From an uncultured Eggerthellaceae bacterium (GTDB lineage Bacteria; Actinomycetota; Coriobacteriia; Coriobacteriales; Eggerthellaceae): 64,000 bases of DNA. Shown one piece after another: positions 25,596 to 34,932 of the stretch. The stretch spans positions 1 through 64,000 of the forward strand of contig CAKTTY010000005.1 of NCBI GenBank assembly GCA_934617065.1, in the 5' to 3' direction. A program made the translations under genes and the position numbers. The notes beneath the pieces are model-generated. The model saw only the letters and a list, made by a program, of their open reading frames with translations. It did no database searches and had not been told where the DNA came from. Numbering within the stretch: the stretch's first letter is position 1; each line of letters begins with the position of its first letter.

Positions 25596-27224
25596 ATGGC
25601 CAACGACTCTAAAGACAGCATACTTAAAAATACGGGGCTCATTACCCTGTGCACGCTCGGTTCCCGCGTAACGGGGCTTTTGCGCACGTGGGCGATGGCG
25701 TTTGCCCTGGGCAATACGTTGCTCACCTCGGCATATCAGATTGCATACAATATGCCTTCTATGATTTACGAGCTGGCGGCTTCGGGCCTTCTTGCCACAG
25801 CGTTTCTGCCTTTGTACTTGCTCCAGAAAGAAAAGAAGGGTAACGGGGAAGCCTATAAGTTCGCTTCGAATATCCTGACCCTTACCATTGTGCTTTTGGG
25901 CATCCTGGCACTTGCCTGTTCGGTGTTTTCTCCGCTGGTCATCGAAACGCAGACCTTTACCGTCGGTCAAGGCGACTCGAAGACCTTGGCCATCTTCTTC
26001 TTCCGCATCTTTGCTATTCAGATCTTGTTCTACGGTGTCGGCGCGGTTATCACGGGCATCTTGAATGCCGAGCGAACCTACCTTATGCCGTCGTTGGCGC
26101 CGGTTATGAACAATATCGTGGTAACTGTGGTGATGTTTGGCTTCGTGCCGCTTTCGGCTTGGAACGGGGAGTTTGCGCTGTGGTGGCTGGCAATCGGCAC
26201 CTCTTTGGGCGTGTTGTGCCAGTTCGGCATTCAAATTCCCGCATTGGTGAAGCAGGGTTTCCGCTACCATCCTCATATCAATCTGCGTGACCCTATGATC
26301 AAGGAAGCGCTTAAGGTTGCCGGCCCTATGTTCCTCTACATTGCGGGTACGATGATCACCTTCAGTTGTCGCAATGCATTCTCGCTCGAGGCGGCGCCGA
26401 ATGGTCCTTCCACCTTGAACTATGCATGGACGTGGTATCAGCTTCCCTATGGCGTTATTGCTGTTTCGCTTTCCACCACGCTGCTTACTGAGCTGTCCGA
26501 TTGTGCAGCGCGCGGAGACTGGGAGGGCTTCCGAGGCTTCATTCGCTCGGGCTTGCGTTCAACCTTTTTCCTTATTATCCCGTTGGCGTTGTTGGTGGGC
26601 GCCTTGGCTCAGCCGCTGATGCAGCTGTTCCAAGCGGGTGCCTTTACCGCCGACGAGGTTAACAACGTCGGAAGCATCCTTGCCGTGTGGGTTTTGAGCT
26701 TGCCGTTCTATGCGGGGTACATGTATATGTACCGTGTGTTTGCGGCGTTGCGCAGCTTCCTGAAGTTTGCCCTCATCGATTTCGCCGTGCGCTTTGTCCA
26801 AGTGGCGGGATATTGGTATCTGTGTCAGCCCGATGTGCTGGGGCTGGCGGGCATTCCCGTTGCCGACTTGGGATTCTATGCGGTGATGTTCGTGGTGTGC
26901 TCGTTTATCGTGCGCGGCAAGGTTGGAAGCTATGGTAATCGCAGCATTGTGGTCATGGTGGTTAAAACGGTTGTTGCCAGTGTGGTCGGCGCTGTGGCGG
27001 CGGGCTTGCTTGCCAATGGCATGGGCGTGCTTCTTGCCGGTGTTGCCATCAGCGCGGTAGTGAAGGCGGTTGCCATCCTGGCCGTTTCGGGCATTGTGGG
27101 CCTGGTAGTTTCCTTCGGCTTGTGCAAGGTGTTGCGTGTGGAGGAATTCGCCGTGCTCTCGCGTATCGGCAGCAAGTTCGCCGGCAAGCTCGGTCGCGGC
27201 AAGAAGGGCAATCACGCGGCGTAA
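25596..27224 (+). CDS. murJ: Lipid II flippase MurJ (MviN family)
   Basis: The 542-residue membrane protein has around 14 hydrophobic helices. The MOP-superfamily MviN blocks include TLGSRVTGLLRTW at the start, GILNAERTYLMPSLAPVMNN, and LSTTLLTELSDCAARGDWEGF. MurJ moves lipid II across the membrane for peptidoglycan synthesis, so it complements the MraY/MurG steps encoded in the dcw cluster 7 kb away. GAGGACCA precedes the start. Actinobacterial MurJ often carries a long cytoplasmic pseudokinase tail; none is present here. Confidence 0.93.
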   Translation: MANDSKDSILKNTGLITLCTLGSRVTGLLRTWAMAFALGNTLLTSAYQIAYNMPSMIYELAASGLLATAFLPLYLLQKEKKGNGEAYKFASNILTLTIVLLGILALACSVFSPLVIETQTFTVGQGDSKTLAIFFFRIFAIQILFYGVGAVITGILNAERTYLMPSLAPVMNNIVVTVVMFGFVPLSAWNGEFALWWLAIGTSLGVLCQFGIQIPALVKQGFRYHPHINLRDPMIKEALKVAGPMFLYIAGTMITFSCRNAFSLEAAPNGPSTLNYAWTWYQLPYGVIAVSLSTTLLTELSDCAARGDWEGFRGFIRSGLRSTFFLIIPLALLVGALAQPLMQLFQAGAFTADEVNNVGSILAVWVLSLPFYAGYMYMYRVFAALRSFLKFALIDFAVRFVQVAGYWYLCQPDVLGLAGIPVADLGFYAVMFVVCSFIVRGKVGSYGNRSIVVMVVKTVVASVVGAVAAGLLANGMGVLLAGVAISAVVKAVAILAVSGIVGLVVSFGLCKVLRVEEFAVLSRIGSKFAGKLGRGKKGNHAA

Positions 27225-27296
27225 AAACGTCAATGTTACGAATCTGAAAACACTTCGAAACAGGGATTTCGCGCGGTTCGTTCTCGCTAATATAGA

Positions 27297-27338
27297 AAAG
27301 CGTTTGAAAGCAGTTTTGTGCCTTCAAACGCTTTTTTG
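27297..27338 (+). terminator. Rho-independent terminator after murJ
   Basis: AAAAGCGTTTGAA pairs with TTCAAACGCTTTT, a 13-bp stem, followed by TTTG. It stands 33 bp before pyrG. Confidence 0.88.
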
Positions 27339-27361
27339 TTTTCTGGTGTTGGGTTCATTGA

Positions 27362-28972
<1,611 letters not shown>

Positions 28973-28999
28973 CATCGTCTGTTTTCGCTTTGCTATTGC

Positions 29000-29040
29000 G
29001 AGGGCTCGCTTATTTATGCGGGCCCTCCTTTTCTTTTTTC
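29000..29040 (+). terminator. Rho-independent terminator after pyrG
   Basis: GAGGGC pairs with GCCCTC around a 16-base loop, followed by CTTTTCTTTTTT. It overlaps the end of the convergent minus-strand gene. Confidence 0.65.
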
Positions 29041-30497
29041 AGTTCGGCAAGTTCTTTTTTACGTTTTGCACTTAGCAGTTTATCGAGGTCGAGTCCCTCT
29101 TTTCGGCAGCGAGCAAGGAGAGGTGAGCCCCATCCCTTGGATTGAATGTCCTTGTCGAGTGCATGTTTGAGATCGGGCCAACTTGAAAGCCACTTTTTGA
29201 TTCGCTCACTGCCGGTGGTTTTTTGCTCATGGGCAAAGAGCCGCTTGCGTATGGCGTCTATGCTCATTTCCTTTTGGAGGAATAAACGCCTAGCCCATGC
29301 CTTCGATTGTGCCGTTCGTTCGTTGTGGGCTGCCTCACGGCATCGATCGCTGCAGTATCTCTTTTCTATCCCGCGGTGACCGGCTGTTGAAAAGCCTTTG
29401 CCGCAGCGAGCGCAATAATGAATGCGTGCTTGTCCGATCCCTAACGAGAAGTCGTACCATAGCCAGCTCAAATAGCTCCCGAACACGAAGGGGCCTGTCG
29501 ATTCGTCGGTTGAGAAAACATCTACCTGGATATCGTTCATGTGGGCAACAGCGAGTGTCCGACAAAGCAGCCCCAGGATTGGCCGATCTTCTTCGTTGAA
29601 GGAAAGCTCCGTTTCGGTGAGAGTGTGATCGCCCGATCGCTCAGGTTGGGTGGGGACGGCGTTCCTTTTGCCCGTTGCCGCGCTGGCCTCTTCGGCAAGT
29701 TGAGCTCCCGTTTCGATGCTGAGGTCAAACGCTCTCATAAGTACGGAAAAATCACTTGCAGCGGGTTCTTCGGCGAATAGCGCGAGGGCTATTTCGAGCG
29801 TCGATGGAGGATAACCTGTTTCGTTTCCGAGCAGGAAGGCGTAACCGATACGCTCGCCAATCACTTCGCGACGTATAAAGCAGGGGGCGCCAAGCCAATG
29901 GGCGTATGACGCGCTTGTGGGGCGGGAGATCAAATACAGCTCAAATGACTTGCCCTCATTGGCTTGCAGCCTCCAATGGGAAAGGCCCGCTAGGATTTTT
30001 TGGGCGTTGCGCATCGGAAGTGCTCCTGATGCGAGCTCTGCTGCCAATGTCGCGATGTTAGCTGTCAGCGCTGCGGATGCCCAGAGGGATGTGCTCTCTT
30101 CGATGGATTGCAGACGACCTTGCGCACAGAGGTTTACGCAAGATGCCGGTTCGCGTGCGATGAGGGGCCCATGCTTCTTCGCGAAATCGATCAAATCGGC
30201 GGATTTGACGTGTGTTTGCAGGCGCATAGAGCCGTCTGGTTCTATCGCCGAGCCTGCTGATGCGCAGGAAGCGAGCTCGAGCAAAGTCATCGAGGCACCC
30301 GCCGGCTTACGATGTGGATCTTCTGCGCTTCTTGGCGTTCGGTTGGTTTCTGCTTTCGGGGTGAATAGAACTCCAGAAAAGGGTGCGGCTATTTTGCTTT
30401 CCGGCATCTGTTCGCTTCCCTGTGCAGGGCAGGCGTCAAGACCCGTAACCTGCCCAGTTGGGCTTCGGCGCTGAATCAGGGGGTCTGCGGAGATCAC
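29010..30497 (-). CDS. Uncharacterised protein with C-terminal zinc finger
   Basis: This 495-residue protein is not recognised as a whole. Near residue 370 it has a four-cysteine cluster (YCARCGKGFS and KRYCSDRCREAAHN, about 15 residues between the pairs) like the CGNR-type zinc fingers, followed by a basic Lys/Arg-rich tail. The middle (about 100-330) is helical and has no clear motif. A DNA-binding or nucleic-acid role is plausible from the finger and tail only. The GTG start at 30497 follows AAGGAA; a later in-frame ATG (residue 31) is possible. Convergent with pyrG and divergent from the zinc-ribbon genes. Confidence 0.65.
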   Translation of the reverse strand: MISADPLIQRRSPTGQVTGLDACPAQGSEQMPESKIAAPFSGVLFTPKAETNRTPRSAEDPHRKPAGASMTLLELASCASAGSAIEPDGSMRLQTHVKSADLIDFAKKHGPLIAREPASCVNLCAQGRLQSIEESTSLWASAALTANIATLAAELASGALPMRNAQKILAGLSHWRLQANEGKSFELYLISRPTSASYAHWLGAPCFIRREVIGERIGYAFLLGNETGYPPSTLEIALALFAEEPAASDFSVLMRAFDLSIETGAQLAEEASAATGKRNAVPTQPERSGDHTLTETELSFNEEDRPILGLLCRTLAVAHMNDIQVDVFSTDESTGPFVFGSYLSWLWYDFSLGIGQARIHYCARCGKGFSTAGHRGIEKRYCSDRCREAAHNERTAQSKAWARRLFLQKEMSIDAIRKRLFAHEQKTTGSERIKKWLSSWPDLKHALDKDIQSKGWGSPLLARCRKEGLDLDKLLSAKRKKELAELKKEKEGPHK

Positions 30498-30626
30498 GAC
30501 ATTTTCCTTCTGTGAGACTTTTCTGCCGATGTTGAAATTTTTAAACGGTCAAAATTGCTTTTTCGTGTCCACTGCTAAGCGTACTATACAAATCGCTGAA
30601 ATGAGCTACGACGAAGGAGAAAAGCG

Positions 30627-31556
30627 ATGTACTGCGGCGAGTGCGGCAGCAAGATATCAGATGATGCAAAGTTCTGCCCAGCGTGCGGGGCGAAAACGGA
30701 GAGGGCGGCATCTGCGTCTGCCGAGGCTTCTTTCTTTACTGCTGAGGAATTGGCCAAAGAATCCCCTGCGCCCTGGACGGGTTTTGACCATGGGCCCCTT
30801 CAAGCCTCGAGGGCGGGCGGGGCAGATGATCTTGGTGGCCAAATCAAGGCCGTCCGTGCGCGCAGCCGACGCAAAATGCCCCAACTGGTTCTTGTCGTTA
30901 TCGTGATCTTGGCTCTTTCTTCTGCAACAGCGTTTGCTGCTATGTGGGCTTACCGGACTTTCGTTGCGCCTCAGCCTGTCGCTGTCGAACAGGGCAACCC
31001 TGAACCGGCTGACCCTTATGTTGGCCAAAAGGCAGTTTTTGATGATGTGCTTACTCATTACAAAGGCGCATCCGACAACGGCTGGCCGACAACATCGTAC
31101 GATGATGATCTTTCGAACATAAGCGAGGTTCTTTCGGGGAGGATGCTCTATGTTGGCCAAGCCCACCAGACGGATTTCCAGGGTGCAACACTTTCCTATG
31201 CCTACAAAGACCTCAATAGCGATGGAACGCTTGAACTTGTTATTGCGGCGGTAACTGCAAGCGATTACATTCCCGTTGCTGCATATGGAATCCATGATGG
31301 CGCGCCGCAGTCCCTCTTCGAAGGGAAAGGGTGGCAAACATCGACCTGGACTCTGTTTGCGAGCGGCAAGATGTCCCTTAGCGGTGGCGGCCAGTACAGT
31401 GCTGGAGTGACGGTATTTGCCCTGGAGGACGGCATGGCGCAAGAGATTGGGGAATACCAGCTGTCTCGCGGCGATCGGGCTCCCGACATGGGTGAGGCTT
31501 ACCTCCTTTCTGATTTCGAATGGACTCCTTTGACCGACTACCAGCCAACTAAGTGA
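30627..31556 (+). CDS. Zinc-ribbon membrane-anchored protein
   Basis: The 309-residue protein opens with a treble-clef zinc ribbon (MYCGECGSKISDDAKFCPACG). A linker rich in Ala and Arg leads to one membrane helix (LVLVVIVILALSSATAFAAMW). An outside domain of about 190 residues follows, with acidic calcium-like DLNSDGTLELVIAA, a pattern seen in FG-GAP/EF-like repeats. It is not assigned to a pathway. The ribosome binding site GAAGGAG is strong. The next gene has the same ribbon plus helix layout, so the two probably form an operon and act together at the membrane. Confidence 0.72.
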   Translation: MYCGECGSKISDDAKFCPACGAKTERAASASAEASFFTAEELAKESPAPWTGFDHGPLQASRAGGADDLGGQIKAVRARSRRKMPQLVLVVIVILALSSATAFAAMWAYRTFVAPQPVAVEQGNPEPADPYVGQKAVFDDVLTHYKGASDNGWPTTSYDDDLSNISEVLSGRMLYVGQAHQTDFQGATLSYAYKDLNSDGTLELVIAAVTASDYIPVAAYGIHDGAPQSLFEGKGWQTSTWTLFASGKMSLSGGGQYSAGVTVFALEDGMAQEIGEYQLSRGDRAPDMGEAYLLSDFEWTPLTDYQPTK

Positions 31557-31592
31557 TGTGTTTACTTGATATCCCAAATGAAAGGAACAGCT

Positions 31593-32738
31593 ATGTTTTG
31601 CCAGAATTGCGGTGCAAAAGCATCTGACGAATCGCTGCATTGCCCCGAATGCGGTGCCAAAATCGAAGTGCCTATCGAGCTGGGCCCTGGGGTCGACTCG
31701 GCTGCAGGCTACCGCGAAAGTGCAACGAGCCCCTCGGGAGGGACGCCCAATAGCTCGGGCGACGAACCGCGCAAGCGCAAACGGATCACGGTAATTGCCG
31801 TGATGGCCGTTCTGCTTGTGATTGGTTTGGTGTTCGGCGTAAGTGCGTGCCAGGCTAACGATCAGCGTACCGCGAAACACCACGTAACGTTTGCGGTAAA
31901 CGCTGAAGGGTTGGACACTTCTACGGGCACTATGATTCCGCTTTCCGTTAAAGGGACCGATGTAAGCGGCAATTCGGTAGAGGAGTCGTGTTACGTTGGC
32001 AATGATTCCGCCTCGCTGGATCTGGTGGCTGGAACCTATACCTTCGAAGTAACGGCTTCGCCTATTGCTGCCGATGGCACTCTGTATTCCATCGAAGGTG
32101 CCTATGCGGAGGAAACGGTCGGTGAAGATGGAACCCTTTCTCCCGGAGAGGCAATCACCTTGAAGCCCTTACCGGCCGGCAAGACCACTTATAAGCAAAT
32201 CGATGACGCCTATGAAGCCGCAAAGAACGGTGGAGCGGCTAGTGAAGAAGCTGCTAGCAAGCTAAAGGATGCAGCCACCAAGCGCGTCGATGCGGCGAAG
32301 GCGCAGCAGTCTGCTTCCAGCACCTCAAGCCAGGCAAAGAAGAGCGAATCCGCTTCTGGGGGAGACGCTTCTTCGAAGTCCACGACGGATACTGAAGGCA
32401 CCTATTCTGGCATGGTGTACGTATTTGCGAGTGATGCCGAAATGGCAGAGGCGTTAGGTATAGAAAATCCGAACGGACCAAGCTCAATAAAAATTGCCAC
32501 GGCGGTTATGAAGCTCGATAGCGCCAAAACGGTAAAGGCCAAAAACGGCGATGGCTCTGGATCTCGCAGCGGCACGGCTCATTACCTTGTACTGGCGCAC
32601 GGGACGGGCGCAGGTTCCTGGACGCCGTACAACGGCAAACATGTTAGCGTTTCCGCCCCTTCGCTTGCCTGGCCTTCTGACACGAGGATGCCCCTTGGTG
32701 AGCCCGGCGTTGTTGGCGGCGCATCGGTTGTCGGCTAA
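31593..32738 (+). CDS. Zinc-ribbon membrane-anchored protein, second copy
   Basis: The 381-residue protein starts MFCQNCGAKASDESLHCPECG, a four-Cys zinc ribbon. It then has one helix (TVIAVMAVLLVIGLVFGV) and an extracytoplasmic part with an Ig-like beta segment (VTFAVNAEGLDTSTG). A Ser/Ala/Lys-rich stretch and a C-terminal acidic region follow. I chose ATG 31593, after AAAGGAACAG, over an upstream in-frame start. The gene follows the first zinc-ribbon gene by 36 bp. Function is unknown; the outer half differs from its neighbour, so this is a shared anchor with different external domains. Confidence 0.72.
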   Translation: MFCQNCGAKASDESLHCPECGAKIEVPIELGPGVDSAAGYRESATSPSGGTPNSSGDEPRKRKRITVIAVMAVLLVIGLVFGVSACQANDQRTAKHHVTFAVNAEGLDTSTGTMIPLSVKGTDVSGNSVEESCYVGNDSASLDLVAGTYTFEVTASPIAADGTLYSIEGAYAEETVGEDGTLSPGEAITLKPLPAGKTTYKQIDDAYEAAKNGGAASEEAASKLKDAATKRVDAAKAQQSASSTSSQAKKSESASGGDASSKSTTDTEGTYSGMVYVFASDAEMAEALGIENPNGPSSIKIATAVMKLDSAKTVKAKNGDGSGSRSGTAHYLVLAHGTGAGSWTPYNGKHVSVSAPSLAWPSDTRMPLGEPGVVGGASVVG

Positions 32739-32763
32739 CTGCCCGCTAACGCGCTTTCGTTGA

Positions 32764-32820
32764 AAAAGCCCCTCGACCTTTCTGTCTGTTGGATAATGGC
32801 AGGAAGTCGAGGGGCTTTTC
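32764..32820 (+). terminator. Rho-independent terminator after zinc-ribbon genes
   Basis: AAAAGCCCCTCGAC pairs with GTCGAGGGGCTTTT, a 14-bp perfect stem around 28 bases. It lies just upstream of xerD and rules out the far-upstream starts of that frame. Confidence 0.85.
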
Positions 32821-32834
32821 TGCGGAGGCGCTGG

Positions 32835-33725
32835 GTGTTTTACCTTGAGGATTACATAGGCTATTTGGTTGCTGAGCGGGGTGCGTCGCCGGCTACGGTG
32901 AGCGCTTATCGCGGCGATTTGCAAAAGTACTGCCTTTTTCTGGAATCGGATCGTGATGTGTGCGAAGCCTCCCTGGTGCAGCGTAAAGATGTGGCAGCGT
33001 TCGTTGCCGATATGAGCAACCGTGGATTTGCCCCTAGCACCATAGAGCGGCGGCTTTCGGTGGCGAAAGGGTACCATCGTTTCTTGGTGCGCGAGGGCTT
33101 TGCCGATGCCGACCCAACGCAAACGGTGCCCTTGCCCCGCAAGCCCCACGCATTGCCCGACGTGCTGTCCGTTGCCCAGGTGTCGAAGCTCCTCGATAGC
33201 CAGCCGAGCTCGACTCCCATCGAAATGCGCAATGCATGCTTGCTCGAGGTTTTGTATGGCTGTGGTTTGCGCGTAAGCGAACTGGTTGGCCTCGATGTGG
33301 ATCGTGTCTACTTCGATGAAGGCTATCTGCGCGTGTTGGGAAAGGGCTCTAAAGAGCGCATCGTTCCTTTTTCCGGAGTGGCCGTGAAACGAATGCGGGA
33401 ATACCTGGAAGAAGCTCGTCCTGAGTTGCTGGGCAATGCGCAGCATCCTGTTCCTGCGGTGTTCCTGAACGCTCGTGGCGGTAGGCTGACCCGGCAGAGC
33501 GTGCATCGCATTACCGCGAAAGCAGGTATGATCATCGGGGTGGAAAACCTGCACCCTCACACGCTTCGTCATTCGTTTGCCACCCACCTTCTGGAAGGCG
33601 GCGCCGACTTACGTGCCATCCAGGAAATGCTGGGGCATTCCGATATTTCGACCACGCAAATCTATACGCACATTCAAGCAGCCCAGCTGAAAGAAGAGTA
33701 CTTCGCTGCCCACCCGCGTGCCTAA
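32835..33725 (+). CDS. xerD: Tyrosine recombinase XerD-type
   Basis: The 296-residue protein has the N-terminal SAM-like domain (YLEDYIGYLVAERGAS). Its catalytic domain has Arg in GLRVSELVGLD, Lys in GKGSKERIVP, His-x-x-Arg in HTLRHSFATHLL, His in GHSDISTTQ and the nucleophile Tyr in QIYTH. This is the chromosome-dimer resolution recombinase pattern at full normal length. I chose the GTG at 32835 behind GCGGAGG; earlier in-frame codons lie in the terminator. No integrase-type arm domain or phage genes are nearby, so a housekeeping role is likely. Repeats follow it directly. Confidence 0.92.
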   Translation: MFYLEDYIGYLVAERGASPATVSAYRGDLQKYCLFLESDRDVCEASLVQRKDVAAFVADMSNRGFAPSTIERRLSVAKGYHRFLVREGFADADPTQTVPLPRKPHALPDVLSVAQVSKLLDSQPSSTPIEMRNACLLEVLYGCGLRVSELVGLDVDRVYFDEGYLRVLGKGSKERIVPFSGVAVKRMREYLEEARPELLGNAQHPVPAVFLNARGGRLTRQSVHRITAKAGMIIGVENLHPHTLRHSFATHLLEGGADLRAIQEMLGHSDISTTQIYTHIQAAQLKEEYFAAHPRA

Positions 33726-33840
33726 CGCTGCCCGCCCATGGACCCGCCGCCGCTGCTCGCCCATGTGCCCAGCGCCGCCCATCCGCGGGCCTAACACCGC
33801 CCACTTGCAGGCCCAGTACTGCCCGCCATGTGCCCAGCGC
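33715..33840. repeat. Imperfect tandem duplication after xerD
   Basis: Two GC-rich units of about 65-69 bp start at 33715 (overlapping the end of xerD) and 33784. Each holds GCCTAAC, GCCC-rich blocks and the exact 14-mer CATGTGCCCAGCGC (33762-33775 and 33827-33840). The first unit includes the xerD stop codon. Confidence 0.6.
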
Positions 33841-33932
33841 TGCGCTATCGTGTGCTTGCTGAGGACCTGTGGGCTGCCCGGGTCCGTTCGTTGCGGCGGT
33901 TTTCAATTGCAGAAACAAAAATCTGGGTGTTT

Positions 33933-34075
33933 TTGCAACTTTTTTGCGATTAGGGACCCCTTTTCGCCTCTGCAAAGCGAAAACAGGCTGTTGCGAAGCT
34001 GCTCACCTGCGGTTTTACGCTGCCGATCCGCACCTTGGCGCCCTGCGACAATCCCTAATCGCAAAAAAGTTGCAA
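33933..34075. repeat. 143-bp element with 24-bp perfect terminal inverted repeats
   Basis: The arms at 33933-33956 and 34052-34075 are perfect reverse complements (TTGCAAC, six T, GCGATTAGGGA). They enclose 95 bp without an open frame of note. The layout is MITE-like, but no target-site duplication is seen next to the arms, so a large RNA hairpin is the alternative. Confidence 0.65.
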
Positions 34076-34141
34076 TCTAGGTCAATTTTTTGTTTTTGGA
34101 TTCTGGTGCGGGTTCAAAGTAGCATGGTGCCCTTGGTGGGC

Positions 34142-34167
34142 CTCCCACTTTCTCCCCCTTTTGCCCC
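34142..34167 (-). promoter_or_regulatory. MraZ-type box cluster 1 (distal)
   Basis: CTCCCAC and CTCCCCC start 10 bp apart (34142, 34152), with a weaker third copy near 34162. On the minus strand this reads as G-rich GTGGGAG/GGGGGAG repeats, like MraZ operators. Confidence 0.45.
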
Positions 34168-34265
34168 TAAAGCGAGCGAATAGGGCCGCATTGCCCTGAA
34201 ATCGAAGGTTTAATGGCGCGATTTATGGCGAAGATGTAGACGAACACAGGGTGGATGGAAAAATT

Positions 34266-34291
34266 CCCCCACCTTCTCCCACCGTTCCCAA
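34266..34291 (-). promoter_or_regulatory. MraZ-type box cluster 2
   Basis: On the minus strand GTGGG occurs at 34272-34268 and 34282-34278 with 5-bp spacers, matching the GTGGG-N5-GTGGG spacing known for MraZ. A third, imperfect copy lies at 34287-34291. Confidence 0.5.
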
Positions 34292-34376
34292 AACCGATAC
34301 CTAGGGGTGCTTTTTGGCTTATAGGCACAATATATAGTGACGTACTGAGAAATTGTGCGCCTTTCAACAACATTAG

Positions 34377-34405
34377 GTGGGGGAGTAAGGGGGAGAGAGT
34401 GGGAG
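34377..34405 (+). promoter_or_regulatory. MraZ-type box cluster 3 (promoter-proximal)
   Basis: GGGAG occurs at 34381-34385, 34391-34395 and 34401-34405, an exact 10-bp period. It ends 17 bp before the -35 element of the mraZ promoter. MraZ is known to repress its own operon through G-rich direct repeats with this periodicity. Confidence 0.6.
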
Positions 34406-34421
34406 AAAATCCCATTTTGTG

Positions 34422-34450
34422 TTGCGAGGTGGCGAAGCCTGACCTAAAAT
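34422..34450 (+). promoter_or_regulatory. Probable sigma70 promoter of the dcw cluster
   Basis: TTGCGA (34422-34427), a 17-bp spacer and TAAAAT (34445-34450). The mraZ ATG is 37 bp further on. Confidence 0.6.
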
Positions 34451-34486
34451 AGCTCTCACGAGATACCCCCAAGGAAGGAGGGAGGC

Positions 34487-34912
34487 ATGAGCGAACTTCT
34501 TGGCGAATTCAGCCGCAAGCTTGATGCCAAGGGACGTTTGTCTTTGCCTGCCGATTTCCGCAAGGAACTCTCCGACAATCTCAGAATGACGCTGAGCCTT
34601 GATGGCACCTGCCTGTATATCTTCGAAACCGAGGATTTTAACAAGTGGGTAGATAGCCTTTTCGAAGCTCGAGGCGGCTTCAACGTTGGCGATAGCAATA
34701 TGGTCAGACTTAAGTTGAAGCTGAATTCTCGTGCTTCCAAGTGCGAAGTCGACAATGCAGGTCGTATCAACATCTCGCCTTCTTTGCGTGAGACGGTGGG
34801 CTTTGATAAAGACGTGGTCATTGTTGGCAATGGCGATCATATTGAGATTTGGGATGAAGAGCGTTGGAACCAGTTCCTGCTTGATACGGATCTTACCGCC
34901 CTGTGCATGTGA
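34487..34912 (+). CDS. mraZ: Division/cell-wall cluster transcriptional regulator MraZ
   Basis: The 141-residue protein has two SpoVT/AbrB-like swapped-hairpin halves, each with the DxxGR signature: DAKGRLSLPADFRKEL (about residues 14-29) and DNAGRINISPSLRETV (about 87-102). MraZ binds G-rich direct repeats upstream of its own gene and represses the dcw operon. Candidate boxes lie at 34377-34405 and further upstream. AAGGAAGGAGGGAGG precedes the ATG. rsmH follows after 20 bp, the conserved order. Confidence 0.96.
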   Translation: MSELLGEFSRKLDAKGRLSLPADFRKELSDNLRMTLSLDGTCLYIFETEDFNKWVDSLFEARGGFNVGDSNMVRLKLKLNSRASKCEVDNAGRINISPSLRETVGFDKDVVIVGNGDHIEIWDEERWNQFLLDTDLTALCM

Positions 34913-34932
34913 TTGGTTAGGACGCGCGAACG

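Noticed and set aside
33933-34075. CRISPR or phage attachment site
   Set aside because: Only one inverted pair is present, with no regularly spaced direct repeats, no cas genes and no integrase of phage type.
33718-34183. Open frames across the xerD-mraZ gap
   Set aside because: They run through tandem and inverted repeats and have no coding character.
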